Positions 26,159 to 35,554 of a stretch of 55,290 nt of DNA are shown here, piece after piece (positions within the stretch are counted from its first letter, which is position 1; every line of letters starts with the position of its first letter). Under the pieces are notes generated by a model. That model searched no databases and was not told the DNA's origin. It saw nothing but the letters and a program-made list of their open reading frames with translations. Both the position numbers and the translations under genes were made by a program. The stretch is taken from assembly GCA_040880305.1 (NCBI GenBank), contig JBBDIP010000001.1, positions 1 through 55,290 of the forward strand, in the 5' to 3' direction. The stretch is from JBBDIP01 sp040880305 (GTDB taxonomy: Bacteria; Bacillota; Sulfobacillia; Fermentithermobacillales; Fermentithermobacillaceae).

Positions 26159-27519
26159 AGGTTGACGTCCTGGTTGCGGAAATAGGCAGCACTACCACCG
26201 TAGTAAACGCCTTTGGCCTGGGAGAGAGGCCGGCGTTCCTGGGTCAGGGGATGTCCCCGACCACGGTTGACCGGGGGGACGTGACCAGTGGTCTGTCCGC
26301 AGCTGTGGAGGACCTCACCGGCCAGCTCCGCCAAAGCCCTCTTTGGACCGGTCATGAACTTGAGTACGGCAGGATGATGGCGGCATCCAGCGCCGCAGGC
26401 GGGCTCTCCATGAGCGTGCACGGCCTGGTCTACGACATGACCGTTAGAGCAGCCAAGGAGGCAGCTCTGGGCGCCGGCGCCGTGGTCAGGATGGTTACCG
26501 CGGGAGACATGACCGCCCACGATCTGGAGCAGCTCTACAAGGTCCGGCCCAAGATAGTGATGCTGGCCGGCGGGGTGGACTACGGCGAGAAGGACACTGC
26601 CATAAGGAACGCCAGGTTGCTTGCGGCAAAGGGCCTTCGGGCGCCGGTAGTCTACGCCGGCAATGTCGCGGCCCGCTCTGAGATCGCTTGCATCTTCGCA
26701 GAGGCAGGGGTCAGACTCTATCTGGTGGATAACGTTTACCCCAAGGTCGACGAACTGGTCGTCGAGCCCGCTCGCCGCGTTATCCAGGACGTTTTCGAGG
26801 AACACATCACCGGCGCTCCCGGCATGGACAGAATAAGGGATATGGTCGACGGGCCCATCATGCCCACCCCGGGGGCGGTCATGAAATCGTGCCAGATGCT
26901 TTACCCGGTCCTGGGAGATCTGGTCGCGCTGGACGTAGGCGGCGCCACTACGGACGTTCACTCTGTCGCCAAGGGGAGTCCTGAGATCCAGTCCATACTG
27001 GAGAGCCCGGAGCCTCTGGCCAAACGGACGGTGGAAGGCGATCTCGGGATCCACGTCAATGCGCTTAACATTTACGAACAGGTAAAGGACAGAGCCGCGC
27101 AGGACCTGGGTTTCGACCCTCTGCCGGTACTGCGGGACCTTAGGGTCATTCCCAAGGACCCCAAAGAGGTGAAGATGGTTGTCTACTTCGCCCGGTACGC
27201 GACCGCCACCGCTTTCGGCAGGCACGCCGGCAGGATCAGGTATCTGTACGGGCCTTCTGGCAGGCAGATCATCGCCTGCGGCAAGGACCTGTCCAGCGTA
27301 AGGACGATAATCGGGACGGGTGGGCCGCTCACGAGGTTGCCTGGAGGCGCCGAGACGCTTGGGGAGCTGGTCGGGCAGGGCCCCGGCAGGGAGCTTTATC
27401 CCAAAGGCGCCAAAGTTCTCCTGGACGACAGCTATATCATGGCCTCGTGCGGCGTTCTTTCGAAAGAATATCCGGATGCGGCCAGGAAAATCCTCATGAG
27501 GAGCTTGGGAGTCACATGA
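26155..27519 (+). CDS. MutL/GlmL-family aminomutase-associated ATPase
   Basis: 454-aa ASKHA-fold ATPase. Seen: phosphate-1 motif VAEIGSTTTVVNAF at the N-terminus, VALDVGGATTDVHSVA in the middle, and TMGG-like GTGGPLTRLPGG near the end. Relatives sit beside glutamate mutase (MutL/GlmL) and ornithine aminomutase and are thought to reactivate the B12 enzyme after cofactor damage; this role is inferred from context. ATG 26155 overlaps the oraE stop (ATGA). The frame is open further upstream, but that part lies inside oraE. Confidence 0.88.
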   Translation: MKVDVLVAEIGSTTTVVNAFGLGERPAFLGQGMSPTTVDRGDVTSGLSAAVEDLTGQLRQSPLWTGHELEYGRMMAASSAAGGLSMSVHGLVYDMTVRAAKEAALGAGAVVRMVTAGDMTAHDLEQLYKVRPKIVMLAGGVDYGEKDTAIRNARLLAAKGLRAPVVYAGNVAARSEIACIFAEAGVRLYLVDNVYPKVDELVVEPARRVIQDVFEEHITGAPGMDRIRDMVDGPIMPTPGAVMKSCQMLYPVLGDLVALDVGGATTDVHSVAKGSPEIQSILESPEPLAKRTVEGDLGIHVNALNIYEQVKDRAAQDLGFDPLPVLRDLRVIPKDPKEVKMVVYFARYATATAFGRHAGRIRYLYGPSGRQIIACGKDLSSVRTIIGTGGPLTRLPGGAETLGELVGQGPGRELYPKGAKVLLDDSYIMASCGVLSKEYPDAARKILMRSLGVT

Positions 27520-28586
27520 CGACGTATCCCGCACTCTACATAGATGTGAAGAAGATTCAGCACAACGCCCACGTTGTTGCCGGCTTGCTCGGAGGGCAGG
27601 GGATGCGCCTGGTTGGCGTGGCCAAAGGCGCCATGGGGCACCCTGCCGTCGCCAAGGCCATGGTTGACGGAGGCGCGTCGGCCATAGGCGACTCGCGGGT
27701 GGAGAACCTGCGCCGGTTGCGCAGCCTGGGCTACGAAGGGGAGACCGTCTTACTGCGCGCGCCTTCTCTCACAAGAGTCGCGGAGGCCGTGCAGGTGGCG
27801 GACGTGAGTTTGAACTCGGACCCCTTGACCGTGAAGGCGCTGGGTGACGCCGCCGCCCGGCTTGGGAAACGCCACCGCGTAATCCTCATGGTCGACTTGG
27901 GGGACCTCCGGGAAGGTGTGATGGTTGCAGACGCTCCAGATGTGGCCGAGGAGATGTCCCGCGTCGCAGGCATCGAACTATGTGGGATCGGCACCAACCT
28001 CGCCTGCTACGGGGGCGTGATACCCACCCGGGAAAAAATGGAGTCCCTGCTTGCCGTGAAGAAGGAGATCGAGACGGTCCTCAGGCGGCCGCTGGAGAGG
28101 GTCTCGGGCGGCAACTCCGCCAACATGAGGCTGCTGCTTGCAGGCGACACTCCCCACGGCATAACCGAGCTGCGGATAGGCGAGAGTATTCTCCTGGGCA
28201 CTGAGGCCATCGAGAGGAGAGCCGTGCCGGGCTGCTATCCGGATGCTTTCACGATTGCCGCGGAAGTGATTGAAGTGGTCCAGAAGCCTTCGGCGCCTTT
28301 CGGCGAGGTCGGCCAAAATGCCTTCGGGGTGGTGCCCACGTTTGTGGATAGGGGCCGGCGCAGGCGGGCTATCCTGGCCATAGGGCGGCAGGACGTGGAC
28401 CCGGATTCTCTTGTGCCAATCGAAGACGGGGTTACGGTGGTGGGCGCTTCGTCGGACCACCTGATCTGCGACGTAGAGGATGCTCGCTGGCCGGTTCGCG
28501 CTGGCGCCGTCCTCACGTTCATCCCCGGCTACAGTGCCCTATTGCGGGCGTCTACCTCTCCTTTTGTGGAAAAGGTGGTGCAGTAG
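27516..28586 (+). CDS. orr: Ornithine racemase (PLP)
   Basis: Converts L-ornithine to D-ornithine, the aminomutase substrate. The product is 356 aa from ATG 27516, overlapping the mutL stop (ATGA). It has the alanine-racemase N-terminal barrel with the PLP lysine in LVGVAKGAMGHP, and GIGTNLACYGGVIPT and VSGGNSANMRLLLAG, typical of the ornithine/alanine racemase YlmE-like group that lacks the second Alr domain. Its place in the operon decides the substrate call. Confidence 0.9.
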   Translation: MTTYPALYIDVKKIQHNAHVVAGLLGGQGMRLVGVAKGAMGHPAVAKAMVDGGASAIGDSRVENLRRLRSLGYEGETVLLRAPSLTRVAEAVQVADVSLNSDPLTVKALGDAAARLGKRHRVILMVDLGDLREGVMVADAPDVAEEMSRVAGIELCGIGTNLACYGGVIPTREKMESLLAVKKEIETVLRRPLERVSGGNSANMRLLLAGDTPHGITELRIGESILLGTEAIERRAVPGCYPDAFTIAAEVIEVVQKPSAPFGEVGQNAFGVVPTFVDRGRRRRAILAIGRQDVDPDSLVPIEDGVTVVGASSDHLICDVEDARWPVRAGAVLTFIPGYSALLRASTSPFVEKVVQ

Positions 28587-28589
28587 GAG

Positions 28590-30005
28590 ATGGGATTGCC
28601 AGTAGTCATCGCCGGACTCTCGCCTCACCCGCCCATCGTGGTCCCGGAGGTCGGCAGGGGGGAGGAGACCAAGGCCTCCTCTACCGGCGACGCGCTTCGC
28701 AGACTGGGAGAGGTTTTCTCAAAGGCATCCGCCGAAACCCTGGTGCTCATAACCCCGCACGGGCCCGTGTTCTCGGACGCGGTATCCATACGCTCACAGA
28801 AAAGGCTCCGCGGAGACCTAGCGAGCTTTGGCGCCGGCCAGGTCAAAGTTGATTTCCCCAACGACGCGGGACTGGTGGAAGCGATACAGAGGGAAGCGGC
28901 GAAGGACCCCGCCGTGCCGCTGGCGCTCCTGGACGACCGCAAGATCGACCGCTACGGCGCGGACAAGGACCTGGACCACGGCGTCGTGGTGCCGCTGCAC
29001 TTCATAGCCAAGGGCGGTTTTTCCGGGAACCTGGTCGTGGTGAACATAGGGTTTTTGTCCCTCTTTGACCTATACCGGTTTGGAGCAGCCATTGAGAGGG
29101 CGGCGTTCCTCCTGGACAGAAAGATCGCGGTGCTGGCGTCGGGCGACCTTTCACACAGGTTAATGCCGGGAGCTCCGGCAGGGTACAACCCCCGGGGCAA
29201 GGACTTCGACGCCAAGGTCGTTGACCTCCTAAAGCGGTTCCAACCGGGCGAGGCGGTCCTATTCCCCGCCGATCTGGCAGAGGATGCTGGTGAATGCGGC
29301 CTAAGGCCCATTGTCATGATGCTTGGAACCTTGGACAATTATCAGGTCCGCAGCGAGGTGCTGTCTTACGAGGGCCCCTTTGGAGTGGGGTACGGCGTCG
29401 TGCTCCTGCGCCCGGGGCAGAGGGACCAGAGCGCGTCGCGCTTGGGGTCAATCAAAGACGGGCGGACGGGCAGGATGAGCTCAATCCGCAGCCACGAATC
29501 ATTCGCGGTCTCCCTCGCCAGGGCAACGGTGGAACGCTACGTCAGGAGCGGCCAAATAGAGCCCGCGCCGCATGAAGTACCCGATGAGTTTCGCAAGAGA
29601 GCGGGGGTTTTTGTCTCCATACACAAAGAGGGGATGCTTCGCGGCTGCATCGGCACGACGGAAGCCACCAAGAGCCGCGCTGCCGATGAGATTGTCGCCA
29701 ACGCCATCAGCGCGTCGACCCAGGATCCCAGGTTCGACACGGTCGAAAAGGACGAACTTAGCCTTCTGGACTACTCGGTGGACGTGCTTTCCGAGAGCGA
29801 GCTCGTGAAATCCGAAAGCGAGCTCGACCCTCGGACCTACGGAGTCATAGTGGAGAAGGGGGGAAGGAGGGGATTGCTCCTACCGGATTTGCCCGGAGTG
29901 GACACGACCGGAGAGCAGGTGCGGATAGCGAAAGAGAAGGCCGGGATCGGCCCGTCTGACAAAGGTGTTTCGCTGGCACGGTTCACGGTTACTCGGTATC
30001 ACTGA
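28590..30005 (+). CDS. AmmeMemoRadiSam protein: MEMO1-AMMECR1 fusion
   Basis: Two families of unsettled function in one chain of 471 aa. Residues about 1-270 are MEMO-like, related to extradiol dioxygenases. They keep the likely metal-site residues: His in GLSPHPPIV, His in LITPHGPV, His in GDLSHRL and Cys in GECGLRPI. Residues about 295-470 are AMMECR1, with the hallmark LRGCIGTTEA. In many anaerobes these go with a radical SAM enzyme, as here (next gene). The link to ornithine breakdown is positional only: it starts 3 nt after orr. Confidence 0.88.
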   Translation: MGLPVVIAGLSPHPPIVVPEVGRGEETKASSTGDALRRLGEVFSKASAETLVLITPHGPVFSDAVSIRSQKRLRGDLASFGAGQVKVDFPNDAGLVEAIQREAAKDPAVPLALLDDRKIDRYGADKDLDHGVVVPLHFIAKGGFSGNLVVVNIGFLSLFDLYRFGAAIERAAFLLDRKIAVLASGDLSHRLMPGAPAGYNPRGKDFDAKVVDLLKRFQPGEAVLFPADLAEDAGECGLRPIVMMLGTLDNYQVRSEVLSYEGPFGVGYGVVLLRPGQRDQSASRLGSIKDGRTGRMSSIRSHESFAVSLARATVERYVRSGQIEPAPHEVPDEFRKRAGVFVSIHKEGMLRGCIGTTEATKSRAADEIVANAISASTQDPRFDTVEKDELSLLDYSVDVLSESELVKSESELDPRTYGVIVEKGGRRGLLLPDLPGVDTTGEQVRIAKEKAGIGPSDKGVSLARFTVTRYH

Positions 30006-30018
30006 AGAGGGGCTGGCT

Positions 30019-31038
30019 TTGGCTTTAACGGAAGCGCGTTATTGGGAAAGGCAGGGGGAGGACGCGGTGCGATGCCGCCTCTGTCCTCACGGCTGCCTCA
30101 TCTTGCCGGGCAAGGCAGGGATCTGCCAGGTACGGGAGAATAGGGGCGGGACTCTCTACTCGAGGAACTACGGCCAATTGTCGTCCCTTGCCCTGGACCC
30201 CGTCGAGAAGAAACCGCTGTTCCATGTGGACCCCGGCAGCTACCTCTTCTCGGTCGGCTCGTACGGCTGCAATTTCGGCTGTCAGTTCTGCCAGAACTGG
30301 CAGATATCCCAGGAGAAGCCCGATCTTTTTGAGGCCACGCCCGACAGAGTGATCGAGCTTGCATTGGAGCATCGCAAGGCGCACCCCGGCGTGACCGGTA
30401 TCGCCTACACCTACAACGAGCCTACCGTGTGGATGGAGTTCGTCTTGGACTGCGCCCGCAAATCAAAAGAGAGCGGCCTTCGAAACATCCTTATAACCAA
30501 CGGCTATGTCTCCGAAGAAGTCCTCCGCGAAGCGCTGCCGCTGGTGGACGCCCTCAACATCGATGTGAAGGGGTGGACCGAAGGGTTCTACAAGAAGGTT
30601 ATCCGCGGACGACTGGCCCCGGTGCTGCGCGCCGTTGAAGCGGCTCACGAGAAGTCCTGGGTCGAGGTCACGTACCTGGTCATCCCGGGCGACAACGACA
30701 GCGACGACGAAGTGCGGGGGCTCTCCAAGTGGCTCGCGGGGCTCTCTCCGGCCATACCGCTGCATCTGTCGAGGTACTTCCCAAATTACCGGTATGAAAG
30801 GCCGGCCACTCCGGTGAGCACGTTGGAACGCTTAAGGGATGTAGCGATGGAAGACCTGCACTACGTGTACATAGGTAACGCCTGGAAGGAAGGCTATGCC
30901 GACACCCTCTGCCCGGAGTGCAAGACGGCGCTCCTTGTAAGAGGGGGCCTTGAACTCGAGAAGTCGTACTTGCGCGACGGCGCCTGCCCGAAATGCGGGA
31001 GGCCGCTCGAGATGGTCGGCAAGGTCTGGACTGACTAG
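30019..31038 (+). CDS. amrS: AmmeMemoRadiSam system radical SAM enzyme
   Basis: 339 aa, of the pyruvate-formate-lyase-activase-like class. Seen: N-terminal Cys pairs CRLCPHGC and GICQVREN, the radical SAM cluster motif CNFGCQFC, GIAYTYNEPTVW, LNIDVKG, and a C-terminal zinc ribbon (CPECKTALL...CPKCGRP). The frame is open from 29965, inside the previous gene; TTG 30019 behind GAGGGG gives the usual start. Its substrate is unknown. An activator of a glycyl-radical enzyme is possible by class, but no such enzyme is nearby. Confidence 0.88.
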   Translation: MALTEARYWERQGEDAVRCRLCPHGCLILPGKAGICQVRENRGGTLYSRNYGQLSSLALDPVEKKPLFHVDPGSYLFSVGSYGCNFGCQFCQNWQISQEKPDLFEATPDRVIELALEHRKAHPGVTGIAYTYNEPTVWMEFVLDCARKSKESGLRNILITNGYVSEEVLREALPLVDALNIDVKGWTEGFYKKVIRGRLAPVLRAVEAAHEKSWVEVTYLVIPGDNDSDDEVRGLSKWLAGLSPAIPLHLSRYFPNYRYERPATPVSTLERLRDVAMEDLHYVYIGNAWKEGYADTLCPECKTALLVRGGLELEKSYLRDGACPKCGRPLEMVGKVWTD

Positions 31039-31070
31039 ATCGATTGGCAGGAAAAAGGAGGAAGCCCTTC

Positions 31071-32000
31071 ATGAAAAACCTTAGAGGCAGGCATCTTGTG
31101 TGGCTACATGACTGGTCGAAAGAGGATATAGAGACCGTTCTCGAAACCGCGTGGAATATGAAAGCGGACTACTACGCGGGGATACGTCCCACTCCTCTTT
31201 TTGGCAAGACTCTGGCCATGATCTTCTCGAAGCCCTCGACCAGGACCCGCGTATCGTTTGAGGTGGCCATGACTCAGCTGGGTGGACACGCTCTCTACCT
31301 GGGCGCAAACGACCTTCAACTCGGGCGGGGCGAGACCATCCCCGACACGGCCCAGGTCATATCCAGATACTGCGACGCGATTATGATCCGCACGTTTGCC
31401 CACCAGGACGTTGTGGATTTGGCCCGGCACTCCAGGGTCCCCGTGGTTAACGGGCTCACCGACCTGGTCCATCCGGTACAGATCCTTGCGGACCTGCTCA
31501 CAATCAAGGAGAAGTTCGGGTACGTCAAGGGCTTGAAGACGGCGTTTGTCGGCGATGGCAACAATGTGGCTCACTCCCTCATGTTGGGCTGCGGCAAGTT
31601 GGGCATGGAAGTTAGAGTCGTATGCGCCAAAGGCTACGAGCCGAGACAGGACATACAGAAGATGGCTGAGGAAGACGCCCGGCCGTACGGCGGCAAGATC
31701 GTGGTCACCAACGACATAGACCAGGGGCTTAAGGATGCAGATATTGTCTATACCGATGTTTGGACCAGCATGGGACAGGAGACGGAGCGCCAGGAGAGGC
31801 TCAAGAACCTGGCTGCCTACCAAGTCAACGCCAAGCTCATGGAGAAGACCGGCAAGAACACCGTCTTCATGCACTGCCTGCCCGCCCACAGGGGCGAGGA
31901 GGTCACGGCCGAGGTAGCCGACTCCCCCAGGTCGGTCATATTCGACGAAGCCGAGAACAGGCTACACGCGCAAAAGGCGGTTCTTGCCCTGGTTATGTAG
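31071..32000 (+). CDS. argF: Ornithine carbamoyltransferase
   Basis: 309 aa. Seen: carbamoyl-phosphate loop STRTRVSF, LVHPVQILADL, the ornithine-binding DVWTSMGQE and MHCLPAHRGEEVT. The SMG motif marks an ornithine rather than aspartate enzyme. In this operon it more likely runs backward (citrulline + Pi to ornithine + carbamoyl phosphate), feeding arginine-derived citrulline into ornithine breakdown; anabolic use cannot be excluded. No arginine deiminase or carbamate kinase is in the window. ATG 31071 follows AAAGGAGGAA. Confidence 0.93.
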   Translation: MKNLRGRHLVWLHDWSKEDIETVLETAWNMKADYYAGIRPTPLFGKTLAMIFSKPSTRTRVSFEVAMTQLGGHALYLGANDLQLGRGETIPDTAQVISRYCDAIMIRTFAHQDVVDLARHSRVPVVNGLTDLVHPVQILADLLTIKEKFGYVKGLKTAFVGDGNNVAHSLMLGCGKLGMEVRVVCAKGYEPRQDIQKMAEEDARPYGGKIVVTNDIDQGLKDADIVYTDVWTSMGQETERQERLKNLAAYQVNAKLMEKTGKNTVFMHCLPAHRGEEVTAEVADSPRSVIFDEAENRLHAQKAVLALVM

Positions 32001-32036
32001 GGCGGGAGAACCAACATATATGACCGGAGGGCAAAG

Positions 32037-33362
32037 ATGATGCCGAAAACAAGGATCGTCATCATGGGGGCCGCGGGGCGCGACTTCCATAACTTCAACA
32101 CCGTGTACAGGGACAACCCCGGCTACGAGGTGGTTTGCTTCACGGCAACCCAGATCCCGGACATCGAGGGGCGGACCTACCCGCCAAAGCTGGCGGGCAA
32201 GCTCTACCCCAACGGGATTCCCATCTATGCCGAAGGCGAACTCCCCGACATAATCAAGAAGCACAAGATAGACGAGGTCATCTTCGCCTACAGCGACCAG
32301 AGTCACGTAAACCTCATGCATAAGGCTTCTTCGGTGCTGGCCAGCGGAGCTGCTTTTAAGTTCTTGGGCTACAAAGCCACAGCCATCCCCTCCAAGAAGC
32401 CCGTCATCTCGGTGTGTGCCGTCAGGACAGGCGTCGGGAAGAGCCAGACGACGCGCAAGGTCGCCGAGATCCTGAAGGCGGCGGGCAAGAAAGTGGCCGC
32501 TATCCGCCACCCCATGCCCTACGGCAATCTGGAGGAGCAGATCTGGCAGAGGTACGCGACATACGCCGACCTCGATTCCTACAAGTGCACGATCGAAGAG
32601 CGCGAGGAGTATGAGCCGCACCTGGACCGCGGGACCATCGTGTACGCCGGGGTGGACTACGGCGAGATCCTCCGCCGGGCGGAGCAGGAAGTCGACGTGG
32701 TGCTGTGGGACGGCGGCAACAACGACCTGCCCTTCTACAAGTCCGATTGCCGCATCGTCCTGGTCGACCCCCACAGGCCGGGGCACGAGATCATGTACCA
32801 CCCTGGAGAAACAAATCTGCGGATGGCCGACATCGTCGTGATCAACAAGATCGATACCGCCGGGGCCGGCAACGTCGACATAGTCAGGAACAATGTGCGA
32901 GAGGCCAACCCCAAGGCCATAGTGGTCGATGCCGCGTCGCCCGTCTTTCCCGAAAGGCCCCTTGAGATCGCGGGCAAGAGAGTCCTGGTCATCGAGGACG
33001 GTCCTACGCTGACCCACGGCGAGATGAGCTACGGCGCCGGCGTTATGGCCGCAAAGAAGTGGGGTGCAGCCGAGCTAGTCGACCCCAGACCGTACGCGGT
33101 CGGCTCTATCGCCGCCACTTTCCAAAAGTACCCTCACGTCGGCCCGGTGCTGCCTGCCATGGGTTACTCGCCCAAGCAGGTCAAGGAGCTGGAAGAGACC
33201 GTCGATGCGGTCCCGTGCGATCTGGTCCTCGTGGCGACCCCAATTGACCTGCGCAGAGTCATGAAGGTTGAGAAACCCTCGATGAGGGTGCGCTACGAGT
33301 TGCAGGAGATCGGCACGCCGACTCTCCTCGACGCCATCAAGATGGTAGGCGGCATAATCTAA
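32037..33362 (+). CDS. COG2403 P-loop protein (cyclic 2,3-diphosphoglycerate synthetase family), copy 1
   Basis: 441 aa. Seen: Rossmann-like start IVIMGAAGRDFHNFN, P-loop VRTGVGKSQTTRK, LWDGGNNDLPFYKSD as a likely Walker B, and GTPase-like base motif VVINKIDTA. The archaeal relative makes cyclic 2,3-diphosphoglycerate; the role in bacteria is unclear. Last gene of the ornithine operon, 36 nt after argF. A close paralog lies at 35,555, after one glycosyltransferase. The link to carbamoyl-phosphate or ATP recovery is only a guess from position. Confidence 0.8.
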   Translation: MMPKTRIVIMGAAGRDFHNFNTVYRDNPGYEVVCFTATQIPDIEGRTYPPKLAGKLYPNGIPIYAEGELPDIIKKHKIDEVIFAYSDQSHVNLMHKASSVLASGAAFKFLGYKATAIPSKKPVISVCAVRTGVGKSQTTRKVAEILKAAGKKVAAIRHPMPYGNLEEQIWQRYATYADLDSYKCTIEEREEYEPHLDRGTIVYAGVDYGEILRRAEQEVDVVLWDGGNNDLPFYKSDCRIVLVDPHRPGHEIMYHPGETNLRMADIVVINKIDTAGAGNVDIVRNNVREANPKAIVVDAASPVFPERPLEIAGKRVLVIEDGPTLTHGEMSYGAGVMAAKKWGAAELVDPRPYAVGSIAATFQKYPHVGPVLPAMGYSPKQVKELEETVDAVPCDLVLVATPIDLRRVMKVEKPSMRVRYELQEIGTPTLLDAIKMVGGII

Positions 33363-33393
33363 AGCCAAGCACAATCCAAGGTTGGTCTGGCAA

Positions 33394-33433
33394 GAGGGCG
33401 GGTTCTCCAATGACCCCGCCCTCCTCCTTTTCC
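33394..33433 (+). terminator. Intrinsic terminator of the ornithine operon
   Basis: Perfect 9-bp stem GAGGGCGGG (33394-33402) / CCCGCCCTC (33415-33423) with a 12-nt loop, followed by a T-rich stretch (CTCCTTTTCC). It closes the run of genes from ord to the first COG2403 gene. Confidence 0.8.
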
Positions 33434-33523
33434 ATCTGGCGAATAGGCGCTTTGGCGTGGCGCAACACTATCCGTTGGGCGTGTAAAGTATGCGTCCATA
33501 CCAAAGGGAGGTCCGCGCGCCAG

Positions 33524-35518
33524 ATGACGACAGCCCAGAGCATCTACCTGGTTGCCTTTTCCGTGTACCTCATCTTCTTCGTCCTCTTCGCAAGGTTCTT
33601 CATCTGGAAAAACTACAGCGACAAAAAGTATTGGAATAGACGACTCACGCTGCGCGCGAACGACCTTCGCGACACCGCCGCGGCCCTTGGCAGAGAGATC
33701 CCGTTCATGAGCGTCCTGGTACCCGCCAGGAACGAGTCACTGGTCATCGAAAACACCGTCAGGCACCTGGTGAAGTTAAACTACCCGCCGGAATCGCTCG
33801 AGATTGTAGTGATGACCGATGAGAAGGAAGCGCTCACGGCGTCCCAGGAAAGGGCAAGCATCGCGAGGGCGGCGGTTGCCGTCCTGCGGGGCGCAAGGCG
33901 TCAGGAGGCGCTGCCAAAGGAGCAGGAATCCTGCGTCAGGGCGGTCCTTTTGTCGATGCTGTCGGACTACGCCCTCAAGGAGTACCTCTCAAAAGGGTTC
34001 CAGAAGACGTACTCGGTGAGCGTGCCTGAACTCTCAAACCTGCCCGCCGCTGAGAGGCACCGGATGGTCCGCGACATCTGCATAGCCATCGTGAACTCCA
34101 ATGGAGCGCCGCCAAGGAAAAGGCTGTTCTCGATCGTTTCCAGGACTTGCCGCTGGCTCTCTCCTTTGGACCAGGGACGGGTGTATCCGGCGTGCCTTGC
34201 TGTGGCCGTGCCCGTCATAGCCGCGTTCGCCGGTTTGTACGACGAAACCAGACGGCGGGTGCTGCAGAAGACGATCCGGCATACCGTACAGGCTAACCAC
34301 GAACTGACCCGCGACATCATCTCCCGCATGACTGACTTCATTGCGGCGAGGGTGGCGCAGGCGGTCAGAAAGGCGGCCGCCGGGGGCGAACTCCCCGGCA
34401 AGGTTGAGCGGACGGTCGCGGAGATGTACCCCACTACCCAGGAAGTGTTGGACGACGTAAGGCGGGAATTGGGCGGCCGGCCGGACGTGGCGGTGATTAA
34501 GCACATCCAGGTCCCGGCCGACTTTGACGGCAAGATGGGCGGAGTGAGGACCGGGCAGGCGGTCCCTTCCACGAAGGGAAGAGCGCTGAACTGGGGCACT
34601 TCCTTCCTTGACCCCCGCACCGAAGTCTGCGGCTTCTACGACGCCGAGAGCCGCCCCAGCTCCGATGTGCTCCTGTACGTTGGGTACCGTCGAATGCTGG
34701 ACCCGCTCGGGTCGCGCGTCCTTCAGGGCCCCGTCTTTCAGGTCAGGAACTTTTACCAGATGACCCCGTTCTGCAGGATTGCCTCGTTGTACCAGGCCAT
34801 AGCGCACGACTGGTACCTGCCCTGGCTTTTTAGAACGCTGCCCTTTGTGGGCGGGACCAACGTGTTTGTCAGCAGGGAACTCTTACAGAAAGTCGGCGGT
34901 TGGGATTCCAGCGTGTTGACTGAGGACCTGGAGTTTGGCACGAGAGCCTACCTCTCGTGCGACGCCTGGCCGGAGTATCTGCCCTACATGTCTTCTGAAC
35001 AGACCCCGCCGACCTTCCGGGCGTTCTTCCGCCAGCGCCTTCGCTGGGGGACGGGCCACCTGCAGGTCGTGGATAAGGTCGCCCACGCGCAGGACGTTGA
35101 ACCCAAGAAAAGAGAGCGGCTTTGGTGGAGGCTCATGATCAAGGGCCAGGTTGAGTGGGTGGTGTACCAGGTAGCTACGTTTGTCCCGCCTATAGCCATG
35201 GGGCTTCACTACAAAGGGTTGTTGGATCCCAACATCATTCCTCCCTCCGGGCAGTGGATCCTTACGACATTTTCGGCCATCTACCTGGGGTTCACTCTTT
35301 ACGCGTTTAGGAGGTACAGCGGCTATTTGGACCAGGCCGGGAAACCCGATTCCTTCGCAGGCAATTGCCTGGTCTACCTCGGGTTGCTGCTGCTGCCCCT
35401 GGCGGCCTTCATGTTTCCCGTGCCCTATACCAGCGCGCTGGTGCTGAAGAGCATAGGCAGAGAGCCGAAGATGTGGGTCAAGACACCGAGGACAGAAGAG
35501 ACCAAGGCAGTCAGTTGA
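33524..35518 (+). CDS. Membrane glycosyltransferase, GT2 type with large insertion
   Basis: 664 aa from ATG 33524 (GGGAGG 12 nt upstream); the frame is open from 33410, inside the terminator. One N-terminal membrane segment (IYLVAFSVYLIFFVLFARFF), then a GT-A domain: VLVPARNES, TDEKE (about 98-102), DAE (about 373-375), TED (about 466) and QRLRW (about 504), the processive GT2 set. Three or more C-terminal membrane segments follow. The first and second acidic motifs are about 270 residues apart instead of about 100; the extra part is mostly helical and charged. Product unknown; likely an extracellular or envelope polysaccharide. Confidence 0.82.
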   Translation: MTTAQSIYLVAFSVYLIFFVLFARFFIWKNYSDKKYWNRRLTLRANDLRDTAAALGREIPFMSVLVPARNESLVIENTVRHLVKLNYPPESLEIVVMTDEKEALTASQERASIARAAVAVLRGARRQEALPKEQESCVRAVLLSMLSDYALKEYLSKGFQKTYSVSVPELSNLPAAERHRMVRDICIAIVNSNGAPPRKRLFSIVSRTCRWLSPLDQGRVYPACLAVAVPVIAAFAGLYDETRRRVLQKTIRHTVQANHELTRDIISRMTDFIAARVAQAVRKAAAGGELPGKVERTVAEMYPTTQEVLDDVRRELGGRPDVAVIKHIQVPADFDGKMGGVRTGQAVPSTKGRALNWGTSFLDPRTEVCGFYDAESRPSSDVLLYVGYRRMLDPLGSRVLQGPVFQVRNFYQMTPFCRIASLYQAIAHDWYLPWLFRTLPFVGGTNVFVSRELLQKVGGWDSSVLTEDLEFGTRAYLSCDAWPEYLPYMSSEQTPPTFRAFFRQRLRWGTGHLQVVDKVAHAQDVEPKKRERLWWRLMIKGQVEWVVYQVATFVPPIAMGLHYKGLLDPNIIPPSGQWILTTFSAIYLGFTLYAFRRYSGYLDQAGKPDSFAGNCLVYLGLLLLPLAAFMFPVPYTSALVLKSIGREPKMWVKTPRTEETKAVS

Positions 35519-35554
35519 CCGGCGCCCGAGGCCGGGATCCAAGGAGATGTTCGC

